From: Caenimonas soli
Lineage (GTDB): Bacteria > Pseudomonadota > Gammaproteobacteria > Burkholderiales > Burkholderiaceae_C
Length of the DNA: 64,000 nucleotides
Assembly (NCBI RefSeq): GCF_013155545.1
Contig: NZ_JABJVV010000006.1
Location: forward strand, 248,001 to 312,000
Direction of reading: 5' to 3'
Of this stretch, positions 37,466 to 45,423 are shown piece by piece. The translations under genes and the position numbers were made by a program. Under the pieces are notes generated by a model. It made no database searches and was not told where the DNA came from. It saw only the letters and a list, made by a program, of their open reading frames with translations. The number at the start of each line of letters is the position of its first letter. The first letter of the stretch is position 1.

Positions 37466-37693
37466 TCAGGGCGAGGAAGGCAGCTTTTGCTCCACCTCCT
37501 GCAACAGCCAGGTCAGGGCATCCCCCTCGCTGTTGAAATTGCGCAGGCTCACTCCTTCCCGGCGGGCCACCGTTTCGCTGTGATAGCTGGTCGGATCGCC
37601 AGCTACCACCACGGAGACCTTGCGCAGGTGGGCGAGTTTCTGGGCGATCACACTGCCGATGAAGAATTGATCGGTAAAGCTCAGACGGCCCAC
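37466..37693 (-). pseudogene. Probable 5'-truncated STAS/SEC14-like gene
   Basis: This 75-codon frame starts at GTG 37693 and encodes VGRLSFTDQFFIGSVIAQKL, KVSVVVAGDPTSYHSETVARREGVSLRNF (in parts) and DALTWLLQEVEQ. This matches only the C-terminal half of small STAS/SEC14-like proteins, which are usually about 120-140 residues. An in-frame TGA lies 9 codons before the GTG and I find no N-terminal half upstream. It is either a decayed fragment or a short divergent protein; GGGAGG before the GTG means translation is possible. Confidence 0.5.
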
Positions 37694-37743
37694 CTCGGCC
37701 GCCTCCCGCGAGCGGCAACCTCAAGCTCGGCCGCGCGAAGGGG

Positions 37744-38067
37744 TCAAAACGGGCCGGGCAATGCCTTCAGCCCTAGCCACGCAACGCCAATGACCGCATT
37801 GACGGGCACGCTCAGGGAGGCGGGAATGTAGAAGCACGCGGAGAAGCCCGGCGAATTGAGCAGCAGTTCGGCCAGACTGCCCAGCGCAAAGAACACGGCG
37901 CCGCACCAGAGCCATCGCCGCATGTAGGTGAGAAGCCAGCGGGCCTGCTGCTGGTTGTAGCGCCACGCCGCGGCACGTTCGAGCACGTTTCCCTGGCTGA
38001 CGTCCTTGAACATCCAGTTGAAGAAGAAGTAGCGATAGAGCAGCGTGCGAAAGGCCAGGTCCTGCAT
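37744..38067 (-). CDS. Small membrane protein, unknown
   Basis: This 107-residue protein has an aromatic-rich N-terminus (FRTLLYRYFFFNWMFKDVSQGN), a cytosolic-looking basic stretch RYNQQQARWLLTYMRRW and two hydrophobic segments (LWCGAVFFALGSLAELLL and VPVNAVIGVAWLGLKAL). No family is recognised. The ribosome site is weak. It lies between two decayed genes, so its own integrity is not certain. Confidence 0.6.
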   Translation of the reverse strand: MQDLAFRTLLYRYFFFNWMFKDVSQGNVLERAAAWRYNQQQARWLLTYMRRWLWCGAVFFALGSLAELLLNSPGFSACFYIPASLSVPVNAVIGVAWLGLKALPGPF

Positions 38068-38150
38068 CCCGCGATTTTTTTGCGGCTGGGCCTGTCTCCA
38101 TGTAGGAAGTCATCCTGCGGTCTCGTACGCGTTCTTCGGGACACAAAGGA

Positions 38151-38808
38151 TCACGCGCTGGCCAAGCTGAAAGTGACCGTGGAAGCCGGCTGAAGGGTCC
38201 GGTCGGTCACGTCGATCCCTTGCACGAAGATCCCGGTCACGTGGCCGTCCGGATTCTTGATGGGGTGGTAGGTGAAGTCCACATAGCGCTCGACACCGGC
38301 CCGCCCGGCGCGGCTTCGAATGCGATCTTCCTGCCCCCCGCCGTATAGGCCTCACCTGTCCGATAGACCTTGTCCAGCAGCGCCAGGTAGCCCTGATCCA
38401 CCGCCTCCGGCAGGGCTTCGGCCACTGTCTTGCCGATGACATCGCGATCACCGACCAGCCGCCGGTACGCCGGGTTTGCCAGCTCGAAGCGATGGTCGGA
38501 CCCGCGCAACATGGCCATGAAGGCGGGCGCCTGTTCGAACAGCTGCGCGAATTGCTCGCGCTCGAAGGCCAGCCGGCGCCGCGCCAGCACCGCCTCGGTG
38601 GCCTCGGTGCACACCACCAGCACTCCGCCCACTCCGGTGGGTGAGAGCGGATCGTCGATGGGCTGATAGCCGTACGTCCAATAGACATCCTCGCGCCGGC
38701 CATTGCGCGTGATCGGCACCAGCGCATTCTCGTGCCAGGTGGATCCGCGGCCGCTCATCACCTGTTCGATCTGCGAGCCGATGATGGCGGGTCGCCGGGA
38801 CGCGCGTC
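38151..38808 (-). pseudogene. Remnant of a PAS-domain sensor gene (truncated and frameshifted)
   Basis: Starting just after the dbpA stop, the frame encodes IIGSQIEQVMSGRGSTWHEN, VYWTYGYQPIDDPLSPTGVG and VCTEATEAVLARRR. A second PAS segment follows (FEREQFAQLFEQAPAFMAML, DVIGKTVAEALPE, LDKVYRTGEAYTAG). At about 38318 the frame shifts; in the new frame it continues GVERYVDFTYHPIKNPDGHV, TGIFVQGIDVTDRT and stops at 38151. Homologues have an N-terminal part and usually a histidine-kinase core; both are missing. The start is lost against dbpA. Confidence 0.8.
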
Positions 38809-38811
38809 TGG

Positions 38812-40194
38812 CTATTCGTCCAGCACCCGCACCTTGACGCTTTTGCCCTTGATGCGGCCATTGTTGAGCTTCTCGGCGGCCTCTTGGCCGATGGCGCGAT
38901 CCACGGCCACGTAGGTCGAAAACTCGTTGACGTCGATCTTGCCGATCTGCTCGCGCGTGTAGCCCAAGTCGGCCGTGAGCGCGCCCAGCACGTCGCCGGG
39001 ACGGATCTTTTCCTTCCGGCCGCCCTGGATGTGCAGCGTAACCATGGGCGGGATCAGCGGACCTTTGCCAGTGGCCTTGAGTTCGTCGAGCTTGTGCCAT
39101 TCGGACTCGCGGCCCTGCAGCAGTTCGATCTTGCCGACCGAACCCATCTCGTCCATGCTCACCAGGTTCAGCACCAGGCCGGTTTCGCCGGCGCGTCCGG
39201 TGCGGCCGATGCGGTGGATGTGCACCTCGGAATCGGGCGTGACGTCCACGTTGATGACGGCGGCGAGGCTGGCGATGTCCAGCCCGCGCGCGGCCACGTC
39301 GGTGGCGACCAGTACGGAACAGCTGCGATTGGCGAAGCGCACCAGCACCTGGTCGCGCTCGCGCTGCTCCAGTTCGCCGTAGAGCGCCAGGGCGCTGAAC
39401 CCTTGCGCCTTCAGCGCATCGACAAGTTTCTTGCACTGCGCCTTGGTGTTGCAAAACGCCAGCGCGTTGGCGGGCCGGAAGTGATTGAGCAGCAGGCTCA
39501 CCGCGCCCACCCGGTCCCTGTCTTCCACCTCGTACCAGCGCTGTTCGATCTGCGCGCCCGCATGCTGGGCATCCACCTTCACCGTGACCGGCTCGCGCAT
39601 GAACTGGGCGGCGAGCTTGGCGATGCCCTCGGGATAGGTCGCGGAGAACAGCAGCGTCTGCCGTGTCTTGGGGCACTGGCGGGCCACCGTCACCATGTCG
39701 TCGAAGAAACCCATGTCGAGCATGCGGTCGGCTTCATCCAGCACCAGCGTGTTGAGCGCATCGAGTTTCAGGCTCTCCCGCGTCAGATGGTCCATCACGC
39801 GGCCCGGCGTGCCGACCACGATGTGCGCGCCGTGCTCCAGCGTTGCCAGCTGCCCGCGCAGTGGCACGCCGCCGCAGAGCGTCACCACCTTGATGTTGTC
39901 GTCGGCCCGCGCCAGGCGGCGGATCTCGGTGGTGACCTGGTCGGCCAGCTCGCGCGTGGGGCAAAGCACCAGGGCCTGCACCGCGAAGCGGCGGGCGTTC
40001 AAGTTGGCCAGCAGGGTGAGGGCGAAGGCCGCTGTCTTGCCGCTGCCGGTCTTGGCCTGGGCGATGATGTCCTTGCCCAGCAGCGCCGGCGGCAGGCTGG
40101 CCGCCTGGATCGGCGTCATGGCGAGGTAGCCCAGGCGCTCGAGGTTTGCCAGGGTGGCGGGATTGAGGGGCAGTGTGCCGAAAGAGGTGCTCAT
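38812..40194 (-). CDS. dbpA: DEAD-box RNA helicase DbpA
   Basis: This 460-residue helicase acts in 50S assembly on 23S rRNA. Helicase motifs in order: Q motif TPIQAASLP, motif I AKTGSGKTAAF (about residues 46-56), Ia PTRELADQ, DEAD box VLDEADRMLD (about 153), SAT as FSATYPEG, and VATDVAARGLD, HRIGRTGRAGE. The C-terminal ~75 residues (KEKIRPGDVLGALTADLGYTREQIGKIDV, in parts) are the DbpA RNA-recognition domain that targets hairpin 92. It is transcribed alone; a PAS-gene remnant follows. Confidence 0.96.
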   Translation of the reverse strand: MSTSFGTLPLNPATLANLERLGYLAMTPIQAASLPPALLGKDIIAQAKTGSGKTAAFALTLLANLNARRFAVQALVLCPTRELADQVTTEIRRLARADDNIKVVTLCGGVPLRGQLATLEHGAHIVVGTPGRVMDHLTRESLKLDALNTLVLDEADRMLDMGFFDDMVTVARQCPKTRQTLLFSATYPEGIAKLAAQFMREPVTVKVDAQHAGAQIEQRWYEVEDRDRVGAVSLLLNHFRPANALAFCNTKAQCKKLVDALKAQGFSALALYGELEQRERDQVLVRFANRSCSVLVATDVAARGLDIASLAAVINVDVTPDSEVHIHRIGRTGRAGETGLVLNLVSMDEMGSVGKIELLQGRESEWHKLDELKATGKGPLIPPMVTLHIQGGRKEKIRPGDVLGALTADLGYTREQIGKIDVNEFSTYVAVDRAIGQEAAEKLNNGRIKGKSVKVRVLDE

Positions 40195-40238
40195 AGCCTG
40201 TCAATTAGAACAGGCGTCGGCGATAAACTTGCCTCGCG

Positions 40239-40733
40239 ATGATCCGGCTGATATATATCCTGCCGCTCTTTCTGGTTCTCTGTCTGCCTTCCAGGGCCCA
40301 GGAGCGAAGCAATTTCTTCGACGATCCGTTCGTTCAGGTCACGGCGGCCATGCCGGGCTGCCCTGTTCCGGAAGGCCCCCTGGTGACGCAGGCCGAAGTG
40401 CGCGCCCAGGCCCATGTGCGCTCTCAGCATGGCGGTAGCTGCTACCGCTCCGGCCGCTGCCGCCTGGCCAACTCCTACCTGTACGACAAGGAAATCATCC
40501 CGCGCGCGGTGCTCTACCTGCAGCAGGACGGCCGCTTCGACAACACCAGTGTCTGGTTGCTGGGTGAGCGGCGGCTGGTCACGTTGATGGGCTGCGTCCA
40601 GTCCCGGGAACAGGGCGAAGCCATGGAGAAGGCCGTGCTGCTGGTGGACGACGTGATGGGCGTGGTGAACCACCTCATGATCGGCACCGAGGGCAAACCG
40701 CTTTACCGACCCGCAGGCGCCCCCGTCAAGTAG
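40239..40733 (+). CDS. BON-domain-like secreted protein
   Basis: This 164-residue protein has a signal peptide (IYILPLFLVLCLPSRA). In the mature part, SWLLG-type beta segment NTSVWLLGERRLVTLMGCVQS and EQGEAMEKAVLLVDDVMGVVNHLM follow the BON pattern: beta strand, then a helix and GV-V-N. BON domains bind phospholipid or peptidoglycan in the periplasm. Several Cys in CPVPEGPL and GGSCYRSGRCRL may form disulfides. It is divergent from dbpA. Confidence 0.78.
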   Translation: MIRLIYILPLFLVLCLPSRAQERSNFFDDPFVQVTAAMPGCPVPEGPLVTQAEVRAQAHVRSQHGGSCYRSGRCRLANSYLYDKEIIPRAVLYLQQDGRFDNTSVWLLGERRLVTLMGCVQSREQGEAMEKAVLLVDDVMGVVNHLMIGTEGKPLYRPAGAPVK

Positions 40734-40740
40734 CGGGCCG

Positions 40741-41586
40741 TCAGTCGCAATTGCCGGCGGCTGCGCGCTTGAATAGCTGGCCCTGCGCCAGGGCCAGCGG
40801 TCCGCCGGCGGCGGCAATCTGCAGTTCGTCCCCATCGGCCTGCAACACCAGTTCTCCGGCGCGGCCACCCAGTACGCGCAGCGTAGCGCCGACTATGCGG
40901 CCCTCGAGTTGGCGGTTGCGTTGCCGGTGGGCCAGCGTGCCTTCGAACTCCTGGTAGCGCTGCGTGAGTTGCAGGCTGGTGCCGCGCAACAAGCCGGCGC
41001 CACACCACAGGCCCTGAACCCTGGCCGGGACCGTCCACAGATGTACCTTGCTGGTTTTTTCCAGTCCCACTTGCTTGTCAGGCACAGGCACGACGGTGGT
41101 CTGGTCGGGCTTCCAGTCGCCCATGTCCCAGTCGTGCGAAACGATGCGCGTGCCGGGCTTGAGCGCGAGCAGTGCAGGGCGCAACTGCAGGTTGACTTCG
41201 GGCAGCAGATACATCGTGACCACCGTGGCCGCCGACAGGTCGGTCTTGAACAGGTCCTGTTCGCGGAAGGTCACGCGGTCGGCGACGCCCGCCGTTTGTG
41301 CGTTGCGCCAGCTCTGCCGCACCAGGTCCGGCGCGATCTCCACGCCCAGGCCGGACGCATTGAAACGCCTGGCCGCCAGGATCACGATGCGGCCGTCGCC
41401 CGAACCCAGGTCGATCACGTGATCGCCGGGCCCCACGTCGGCAATACGCAGCATCTCCAGCGTAACGTTGTCCGGCGTGGTGATGAATGGCACTTCGTCC
41501 TGGGCCTGCGCCGCGCCCGGAGCAAGTGCAAGCAATGCAACAGCGGCAACCAGGCAGAGTAAAGGTGGGCGCAAAGGCACGTACAT
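40741..41586 (-). CDS. Class I methyltransferase-fold protein with signal peptide
   Basis: This 281-residue protein begins with a Sec-type signal (LLCLVAAVALLALAPGAAQA, cleavage near AQA-QD). The methyltransferase-like domain has motif I HVIDLGSGDGRIVILAARRF (about residues 58-77), an acidic VEIAPDLV and FREQDLFKTDL. Motif I is intact, so SAM binding is possible, yet SAM is not known to be available in the periplasm. A C-terminal ~90-residue part is beta-rich. Either the leader is a membrane anchor with a cytoplasmic domain, or the protein is exported. Function unknown. Confidence 0.8.
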   Translation of the reverse strand: MYVPLRPPLLCLVAAVALLALAPGAAQAQDEVPFITTPDNVTLEMLRIADVGPGDHVIDLGSGDGRIVILAARRFNASGLGVEIAPDLVRQSWRNAQTAGVADRVTFREQDLFKTDLSAATVVTMYLLPEVNLQLRPALLALKPGTRIVSHDWDMGDWKPDQTTVVPVPDKQVGLEKTSKVHLWTVPARVQGLWCGAGLLRGTSLQLTQRYQEFEGTLAHRQRNRQLEGRIVGATLRVLGGRAGELVLQADGDELQIAAAGGPLALAQGQLFKRAAAGNCD

Positions 41587-41604
41587 GGCTAAAAATGGTA
41601 CAGC

Positions 41605-42567
41605 ATGGCAAGACGCATCCGTACATCCACATGGGCCAAGACCTTCGAGCGCAGCTTCGTCGCCATGACCCGCACGGCGCTGCGGGCCAACAAGGCGCCC
41701 GCAGGCGCCGGCGACTGGATCGCGGGCATCGCCATGGGCGCCACGGGCGCGCGCCGGTACCGGCTGTACCGGCCGCCTGACGTGAAATTGGGCGAGCGCC
41801 TGCCCTTGATGGTGATGCTGCACGGCTGCGGCCAGGATGCAAAGAGCTTTGCCCAGTCCACGCGAATGAACCGCATCGCCGCGCGCGAGCGCTTCATGGT
41901 GCTGTACCCCGAGCAGGACCGGCTGGCCAATGCGCAGGGCTGCTGGAACTGGTTCGACACCCGCTCCGGCCGTGCGTACGGCGAGGCCGAGCTCATCATG
42001 AAGGCGATCGACCAGGTGTGCCTGTTGTACAGGGTAGACCGCACGCGCATCGCGGTGGCCGGCCTCTCGGCGGGGGCCAGCATGGCCGCATTGCTCGTCA
42101 CCCGCCATCCCGCGCGGTTCAAGGCCGTGATGATGCACTCGGGCATTCCGCCCGGCACGGCGCATTCCACGATCTCCGCCGTCGGCGCGATGCATGGCTT
42201 GCGCCCCGTGAAGCCGCTCCTGGCCACGCCCGTGACGATGGCGGCGTTATGGCCGCCTCTGCTGGTGATCCACGGCGGCGTGGACCGTGTGGTTGCGGCC
42301 AACAACGGCCACGCGGCGGCGCAAGTGTGGGCCAACGCAGCCGGGGCCAGCCCGCTCAAAGTCCGCACTTTGCAACGCGGCAATCGCTACCCCATGACCG
42401 TGACGGACTTCAAGCTCAGGAGCAGCACTGTGGCTACACTGGTTGAAGTGGGAAAACTAGGTCATGCATGGAGCGGCGGCGCGGCGAACCAGCCCTACAG
42501 CGATGGGCAGGGGCCCGATGCGTCGCGGATGCTGTGGGCGTTCGCAGCGCGGCAGTTCTCAAGGTAG
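41605..42567 (+). CDS. PHB-depolymerase-family esterase
   Basis: This 320-residue alpha/beta hydrolase matches the short-chain poly-3-hydroxybutyrate depolymerase (type 1)/LpqC family. Features: RRYRLYRPPDV, LMVMLHGCGQDAKSFAQSTRMN (in parts, oxyanion region about residues 68-88), WNWFD, nucleophile in VAGLSAGASMAAL (Ser about 155), LLVIHGGVDRVV (Asp about 228) and His in KLGHAWSGG (about 288). No signal peptide is evident, and the start is basic; the substrate may be an intracellular polyester or an ester. Divergent from the methyltransferase-like gene by 18 bases. Confidence 0.9.
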   Translation: MARRIRTSTWAKTFERSFVAMTRTALRANKAPAGAGDWIAGIAMGATGARRYRLYRPPDVKLGERLPLMVMLHGCGQDAKSFAQSTRMNRIAARERFMVLYPEQDRLANAQGCWNWFDTRSGRAYGEAELIMKAIDQVCLLYRVDRTRIAVAGLSAGASMAALLVTRHPARFKAVMMHSGIPPGTAHSTISAVGAMHGLRPVKPLLATPVTMAALWPPLLVIHGGVDRVVAANNGHAAAQVWANAAGASPLKVRTLQRGNRYPMTVTDFKLRSSTVATLVEVGKLGHAWSGGAANQPYSDGQGPDASRMLWAFAARQFSR

Positions 42568-42666
42568 GGTCGCGAAGGCCAACAGCTACGGATCGAGTTG
42601 GCGCGGTCCTACGTGAAGTTATGTGAAGTCAATCTAACATCACGCCACAAACCAAGGGAGTTTTGT

Positions 42667-42879
42667 ATGTCCAGTGACAAAGTTGAGCCCCTATCCGACG
42701 TCTGGATCTCCAGGTTTGACGACCGGGACGACGAAGAGCTGGCCCACAAGGTGTGGGTGCAGCAGATGTCGCTTCGGGACCAGGCAATCGCCCAGCCCAT
42801 CAGGGGCTTTTCCATGCCGGATGAGCAGGCTTCCGGCCTGGTTCAACGGGAAGCCGCCAACGATTCGACTCCCGTCTAG
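42667..42879 (+). CDS. Small acidic protein, unknown
   Basis: This 70-residue acidic protein (MSSDKVEPLSDVWISRFDDRDDEELAHKVW...) has no signal peptide. AAGGGAG ribosome site about 7 bases before the ATG. It probably forms one helix in the middle. No homologue recognised. The gene lies 25 bases before another small gene on the same strand. Confidence 0.65.
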   Translation: MSSDKVEPLSDVWISRFDDRDDEELAHKVWVQQMSLRDQAIAQPIRGFSMPDEQASGLVQREAANDSTPV

Positions 42880-42904
42880 AGTGAGCCTGCGTACGGAGTA
42901 AGTC

Positions 42905-43090
42905 ATGCCAAGGGGTGACAAGTCTTCTTACACCGACAAGCAAAAGCGCCAGGCCGAGCACATAGAAGAAGGCTACGAGAAGCGCGGCGTTCCCGAGAAG
43001 GAAGCCGAAGCGCGCGCCTGGGCCACCGTCAACAAGGAAACCGGCGGCGGCAAGAAGAGCGGCTCGGGCCGCGGAAAAGCCAGCCGCTAG
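42905..43090 (+). CDS. Small basic stress-type protein (plasmid-stabilisation-protein-like)
   Basis: This 61-residue highly charged protein starts MPRGDKSSYTDKQKRQAEHI and ends with a Gly/Ser/Lys tail (GGGKKSGSGRGKASR). The pattern YTDKQKRxAEHIEEGYExRGVPEKEAExRAWATVNKE is a recurring small family, often annotated as plasmid stabilisation protein without experimental support. Probably a nucleic-acid-associated helical protein. The ribosome site is weak. Confidence 0.75.
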   Translation: MPRGDKSSYTDKQKRQAEHIEEGYEKRGVPEKEAEARAWATVNKETGGGKKSGSGRGKASR

Positions 43091-43105
43091 CGCCGACGTT
43101 TCGCG

Positions 43106-43321
43106 TCACTCTTTGTCGACGCGAATCTTGCCTTCGGCCACATACCGTTCGTATTCGTCCCGGGTGATCGCGGTGGAACCGGCCGTGTGGTTGGCCGTCC
43201 ATCCGAGCGTGACGCTGTCGTCGGCCACCTCGATCTCGACTGGGCCGGGTGGGATCGGCATCATCACACCGTCGCCGGCGCGAAAACACACCTCACCGCG
43301 AATGATCGCGTGCTGGGACAT
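43106..43321 (-). CDS. Small conserved hypothetical protein
   Basis: This 71-residue protein (MSQHAIIRGEVCFRAGDGVMMPIPPGPVEI...) looks all-beta for the first half, then a short helix DEYERYVAEGKI. Start 43321 is set by AAGGAG 6 bases upstream; an in-frame ATG 27 bases further 5' lacks one. No function is recognised. Convergent with the 42905 gene. Confidence 0.7.
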   Translation of the reverse strand: MSQHAIIRGEVCFRAGDGVMMPIPPGPVEIEVADDSVTLGWTANHTAGSTAITRDEYERYVAEGKIRVDKE

Positions 43322-43507
43322 CGTTGCTCCTTGCAGAGAAAAACCCATTTGAGCGATGCGCGGCCGTGTGCGCTGTCAGCCAAACACTCATGAGCATGCC
43401 GGACAACGGCAGCCGACTTGGCCGATGTCGATTTCAGCACCTATTGTTCGTCATAGGTGCGGGCGACCCCCAAACCCCGCCCGTAACGACTCAACAGGAG
43501 ATCCAAC

Positions 43508-43924
43508 ATGCCCGTACTCGACAGCTACCTCTTTTTTGATGGCACCTGCGCGGAGGCCATGCGCTTCTACGAACGCACGCTGGGTGGGAAGATGGAAATG
43601 ATGATGACTTACGCCGAGTCGCCGGAGCCGATGAAAGGCCCGCCCGGCTCGGAGAAGCGCATCATGCATGCCAGCCTGGTCATTGACGGCCGCCGCCTCA
43701 TGGCCTCCGATTCACCGCCGGGGCAACCCCATTCGGCAATGAGCGGCTTCTCGCTGTCGCTCAACTACCCCAAGCCGGACGAAGCCAAGCGGATCTTCAA
43801 CGCGCTCGCCGATGGCGGCACCGTCATCATGCCGCTGGGCAAGACCTTCTGGGCCGAGGCCTTCGGCATGCTCACCGATCGCTTCGGCACGCCTTGGATG
43901 GTGGGCGGCGGCGAGCAGTCTTAA
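43508..43924 (+). CDS. VOC-family protein (PhnB/glyoxalase-like)
   Basis: This 138-residue protein has the vicinal-oxygen-chelate fold pattern of the PhnB-type group: DSYLFFDGTCAEAMRFYERTLGG, MHASLVIDGRRLMASDSPPG, GFSLSLNYP and FWAEAFGMLTDRFGTPWMV. VOC metal ligands are not conserved in PhnB-like members, so catalysis is uncertain. Ribosome site CAGGAG. Stands alone. Confidence 0.9.
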   Translation: MPVLDSYLFFDGTCAEAMRFYERTLGGKMEMMMTYAESPEPMKGPPGSEKRIMHASLVIDGRRLMASDSPPGQPHSAMSGFSLSLNYPKPDEAKRIFNALADGGTVIMPLGKTFWAEAFGMLTDRFGTPWMVGGGEQS

Positions 43925-44099
43925 ATCGGTAACCAGACTGCAACGCAGGTTGCGAGCCGCACTCGTGACCCCGCATGCTTCTGCCCGCGCTTGAAATTGC
44001 TCGCCCGCTTGGCTATCAATCCTTCCCGGTTTGGCAGTACAAGCGGGCTTCGAGCGGACTCGCTTGCACCAATGGCAACCCACGCTCGGGGAGAATCGC

Positions 44100-44483
44100 A
44101 TGAACCGCAATTTGGCAACCGCGCTGCGCATCGCTGCGATTGCAGCCGCAGCAGCCGCGGCAATGGCTGCAGGCAACGCCCTGGCCGACGACATCACCAT
44201 CGAGAAAACGCCCTTCGTCAGCACCTTGAGCCGGGCCGAGGTTCGCGCCGACTTGCTCAAGAACTCCCAGGTGGCAAGAGAGCTGGCCAGCGAGTGGTCC
44301 ATGCAATTCAACAACCTGAGTCCGGTCAGGAGCGCGTATTCGCCCGCGCAGGCCAGGGCGGCGTACGCTGCATCACGCGATGAAGTCAGGCAGCTGAACG
44401 GAGAAGACAGCGGCTCGATGTATTTTTCCATGAGCAGGAGCAACGGAACTTCCACCCGCGTAATGGGTGGCTCGGCCCACTGA
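44100..44483 (+). CDS. Secreted ADDITIEKTPFVS-type small protein, paralogue 1
   Basis: This 127-residue protein has a signal peptide (LRIAAIAAAAAAAMAAGNALA, cleavage near residue 29). The mature start is DDITIEKTPFVSTLSRAEVRADLL, and the C-terminal half holds LNGEDSGSMYF. The gene at 55473 encodes a paralogue with the same DDIT(I/V), TPFVS, RAEV and L-N-EDSGS-YF segments. It resembles DUF4148-type secreted proteins of Burkholderiales. Ribosome site GGGGAGA. Function unknown. Confidence 0.8.
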   Translation: MNRNLATALRIAAIAAAAAAAMAAGNALADDITIEKTPFVSTLSRAEVRADLLKNSQVARELASEWSMQFNNLSPVRSAYSPAQARAAYAASRDEVRQLNGEDSGSMYFSMSRSNGTSTRVMGGSAH

Positions 44484-44489
44484 TCACGC

Positions 44490-45377
44490 TCACACGGCAG
44501 GTGCCCGCACGGGCAGGGTGAAGCGGCAACCAGGGAAGTGAACACAGCCCCAGAACGGACGGCTCTTGCCCCGGGCTGAACGCTCGACCATCTTCACCCC
44601 GCAGCTCGCGCAGGTGGGCCGCCAGTACTCGCCCTCGTAGGCGATTGCCAGCAGCGACTCCTGCTGCGCAGGCGTGCGGGTGGAAATCAGCGCCAGCAGG
44701 CCTTGGCCGTCCAGGGCGCTGATGCCGTTGTCCTTGGCGAACCGCCGCGCCTCTTCGGTGAAGGTCGAGGTGGCGGCGAAAGTGCCGCGCTGCAGCTTGT
44801 GGGAAGCCATGACGCCGTAGAACTCGCGCATCTCCTTGACGCCCACCGGCTTGCCGAGCCAGTGTTTGCACTGGACGACTGCGGCTGGCCCTTCGGCGTG
44901 CTGCGAATACAGCCAGATGTCCACGCCGCCGTCGGCGCCGTGCGACTGGGCCCTTGTCTCGAAGCCCGCCTGCCCGAACAGCGAGGCGCACAGCGCTTCG
45001 AACCGCCGCCATTCGATGTCCTCGAAGACGCGCGGGCTCCAGTCGGTGGCCGGCGGGCGCTCGCCGCGGTGCGGAGGAAAGGCCGATTCTTCGCCTTCGC
45101 CATCCATGCGGGATGCGAAAACCGTGGTGTCCTTGCCGAAGAGAGTCGGCTCGTTGCGCTGCCCTGAATGTCGATCGGGCGCAGGCCGCAAGACGGCATA
45201 GAGCACCAGCAAACCAAAACCGGTAAGAAAGACGTACGGCACGGGGGCAAGCAGGCTGGAGCCCAGCGAGAGAGAAAGCGACAGCAGGAGCACGCCCATG
45301 CCCAGCAGCGATATGGCCATGGCCAGGACCTTGCGCGAAGCGTCCTTCTTGACCTGCCCCGTTTTTCTTGTCCGCAT
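44490..45377 (-). CDS. Membrane-anchored Mrr-like nuclease-fold protein with zinc ribbon
   Basis: This 295-residue protein has two N-terminal membrane segments (ISLLGMGVLLLSLSLSLGSSLL and VPYVFLTGFGLLVLYAVL). A restriction-endonuclease-like Mrr domain follows: WRRFEALCASLFGQAGFET, GADGGVDIWL (Asp about 150) and VVQCKHWLGKPVGVKEMREFYG with the QxK motif (about 168-170). It ends in a topoisomerase-type zinc ribbon: CASCGVKM...FWGCVHFPGCRF. Active-site residues appear intact. Such proteins may cut foreign or damaged DNA; its membrane location is notable. Confidence 0.87.
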   Translation of the reverse strand: MRTRKTGQVKKDASRKVLAMAISLLGMGVLLLSLSLSLGSSLLAPVPYVFLTGFGLLVLYAVLRPAPDRHSGQRNEPTLFGKDTTVFASRMDGEGEESAFPPHRGERPPATDWSPRVFEDIEWRRFEALCASLFGQAGFETRAQSHGADGGVDIWLYSQHAEGPAAVVQCKHWLGKPVGVKEMREFYGVMASHKLQRGTFAATSTFTEEARRFAKDNGISALDGQGLLALISTRTPAQQESLLAIAYEGEYWRPTCASCGVKMVERSARGKSRPFWGCVHFPGCRFTLPVRAPAV

Positions 45378-45423
45378 CTATCCTCCTTGCACTACGCAGC
45401 CATTAGACAACGGCGCGGCCCGT

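Noticed and set aside
38809..39676. Upstream part of a 479-residue frame that ends in the PAS remnant
   Set aside because: It overlaps dbpA on the same strand in a different frame and is not PAS-like; only the part after the dbpA stop is real homology.
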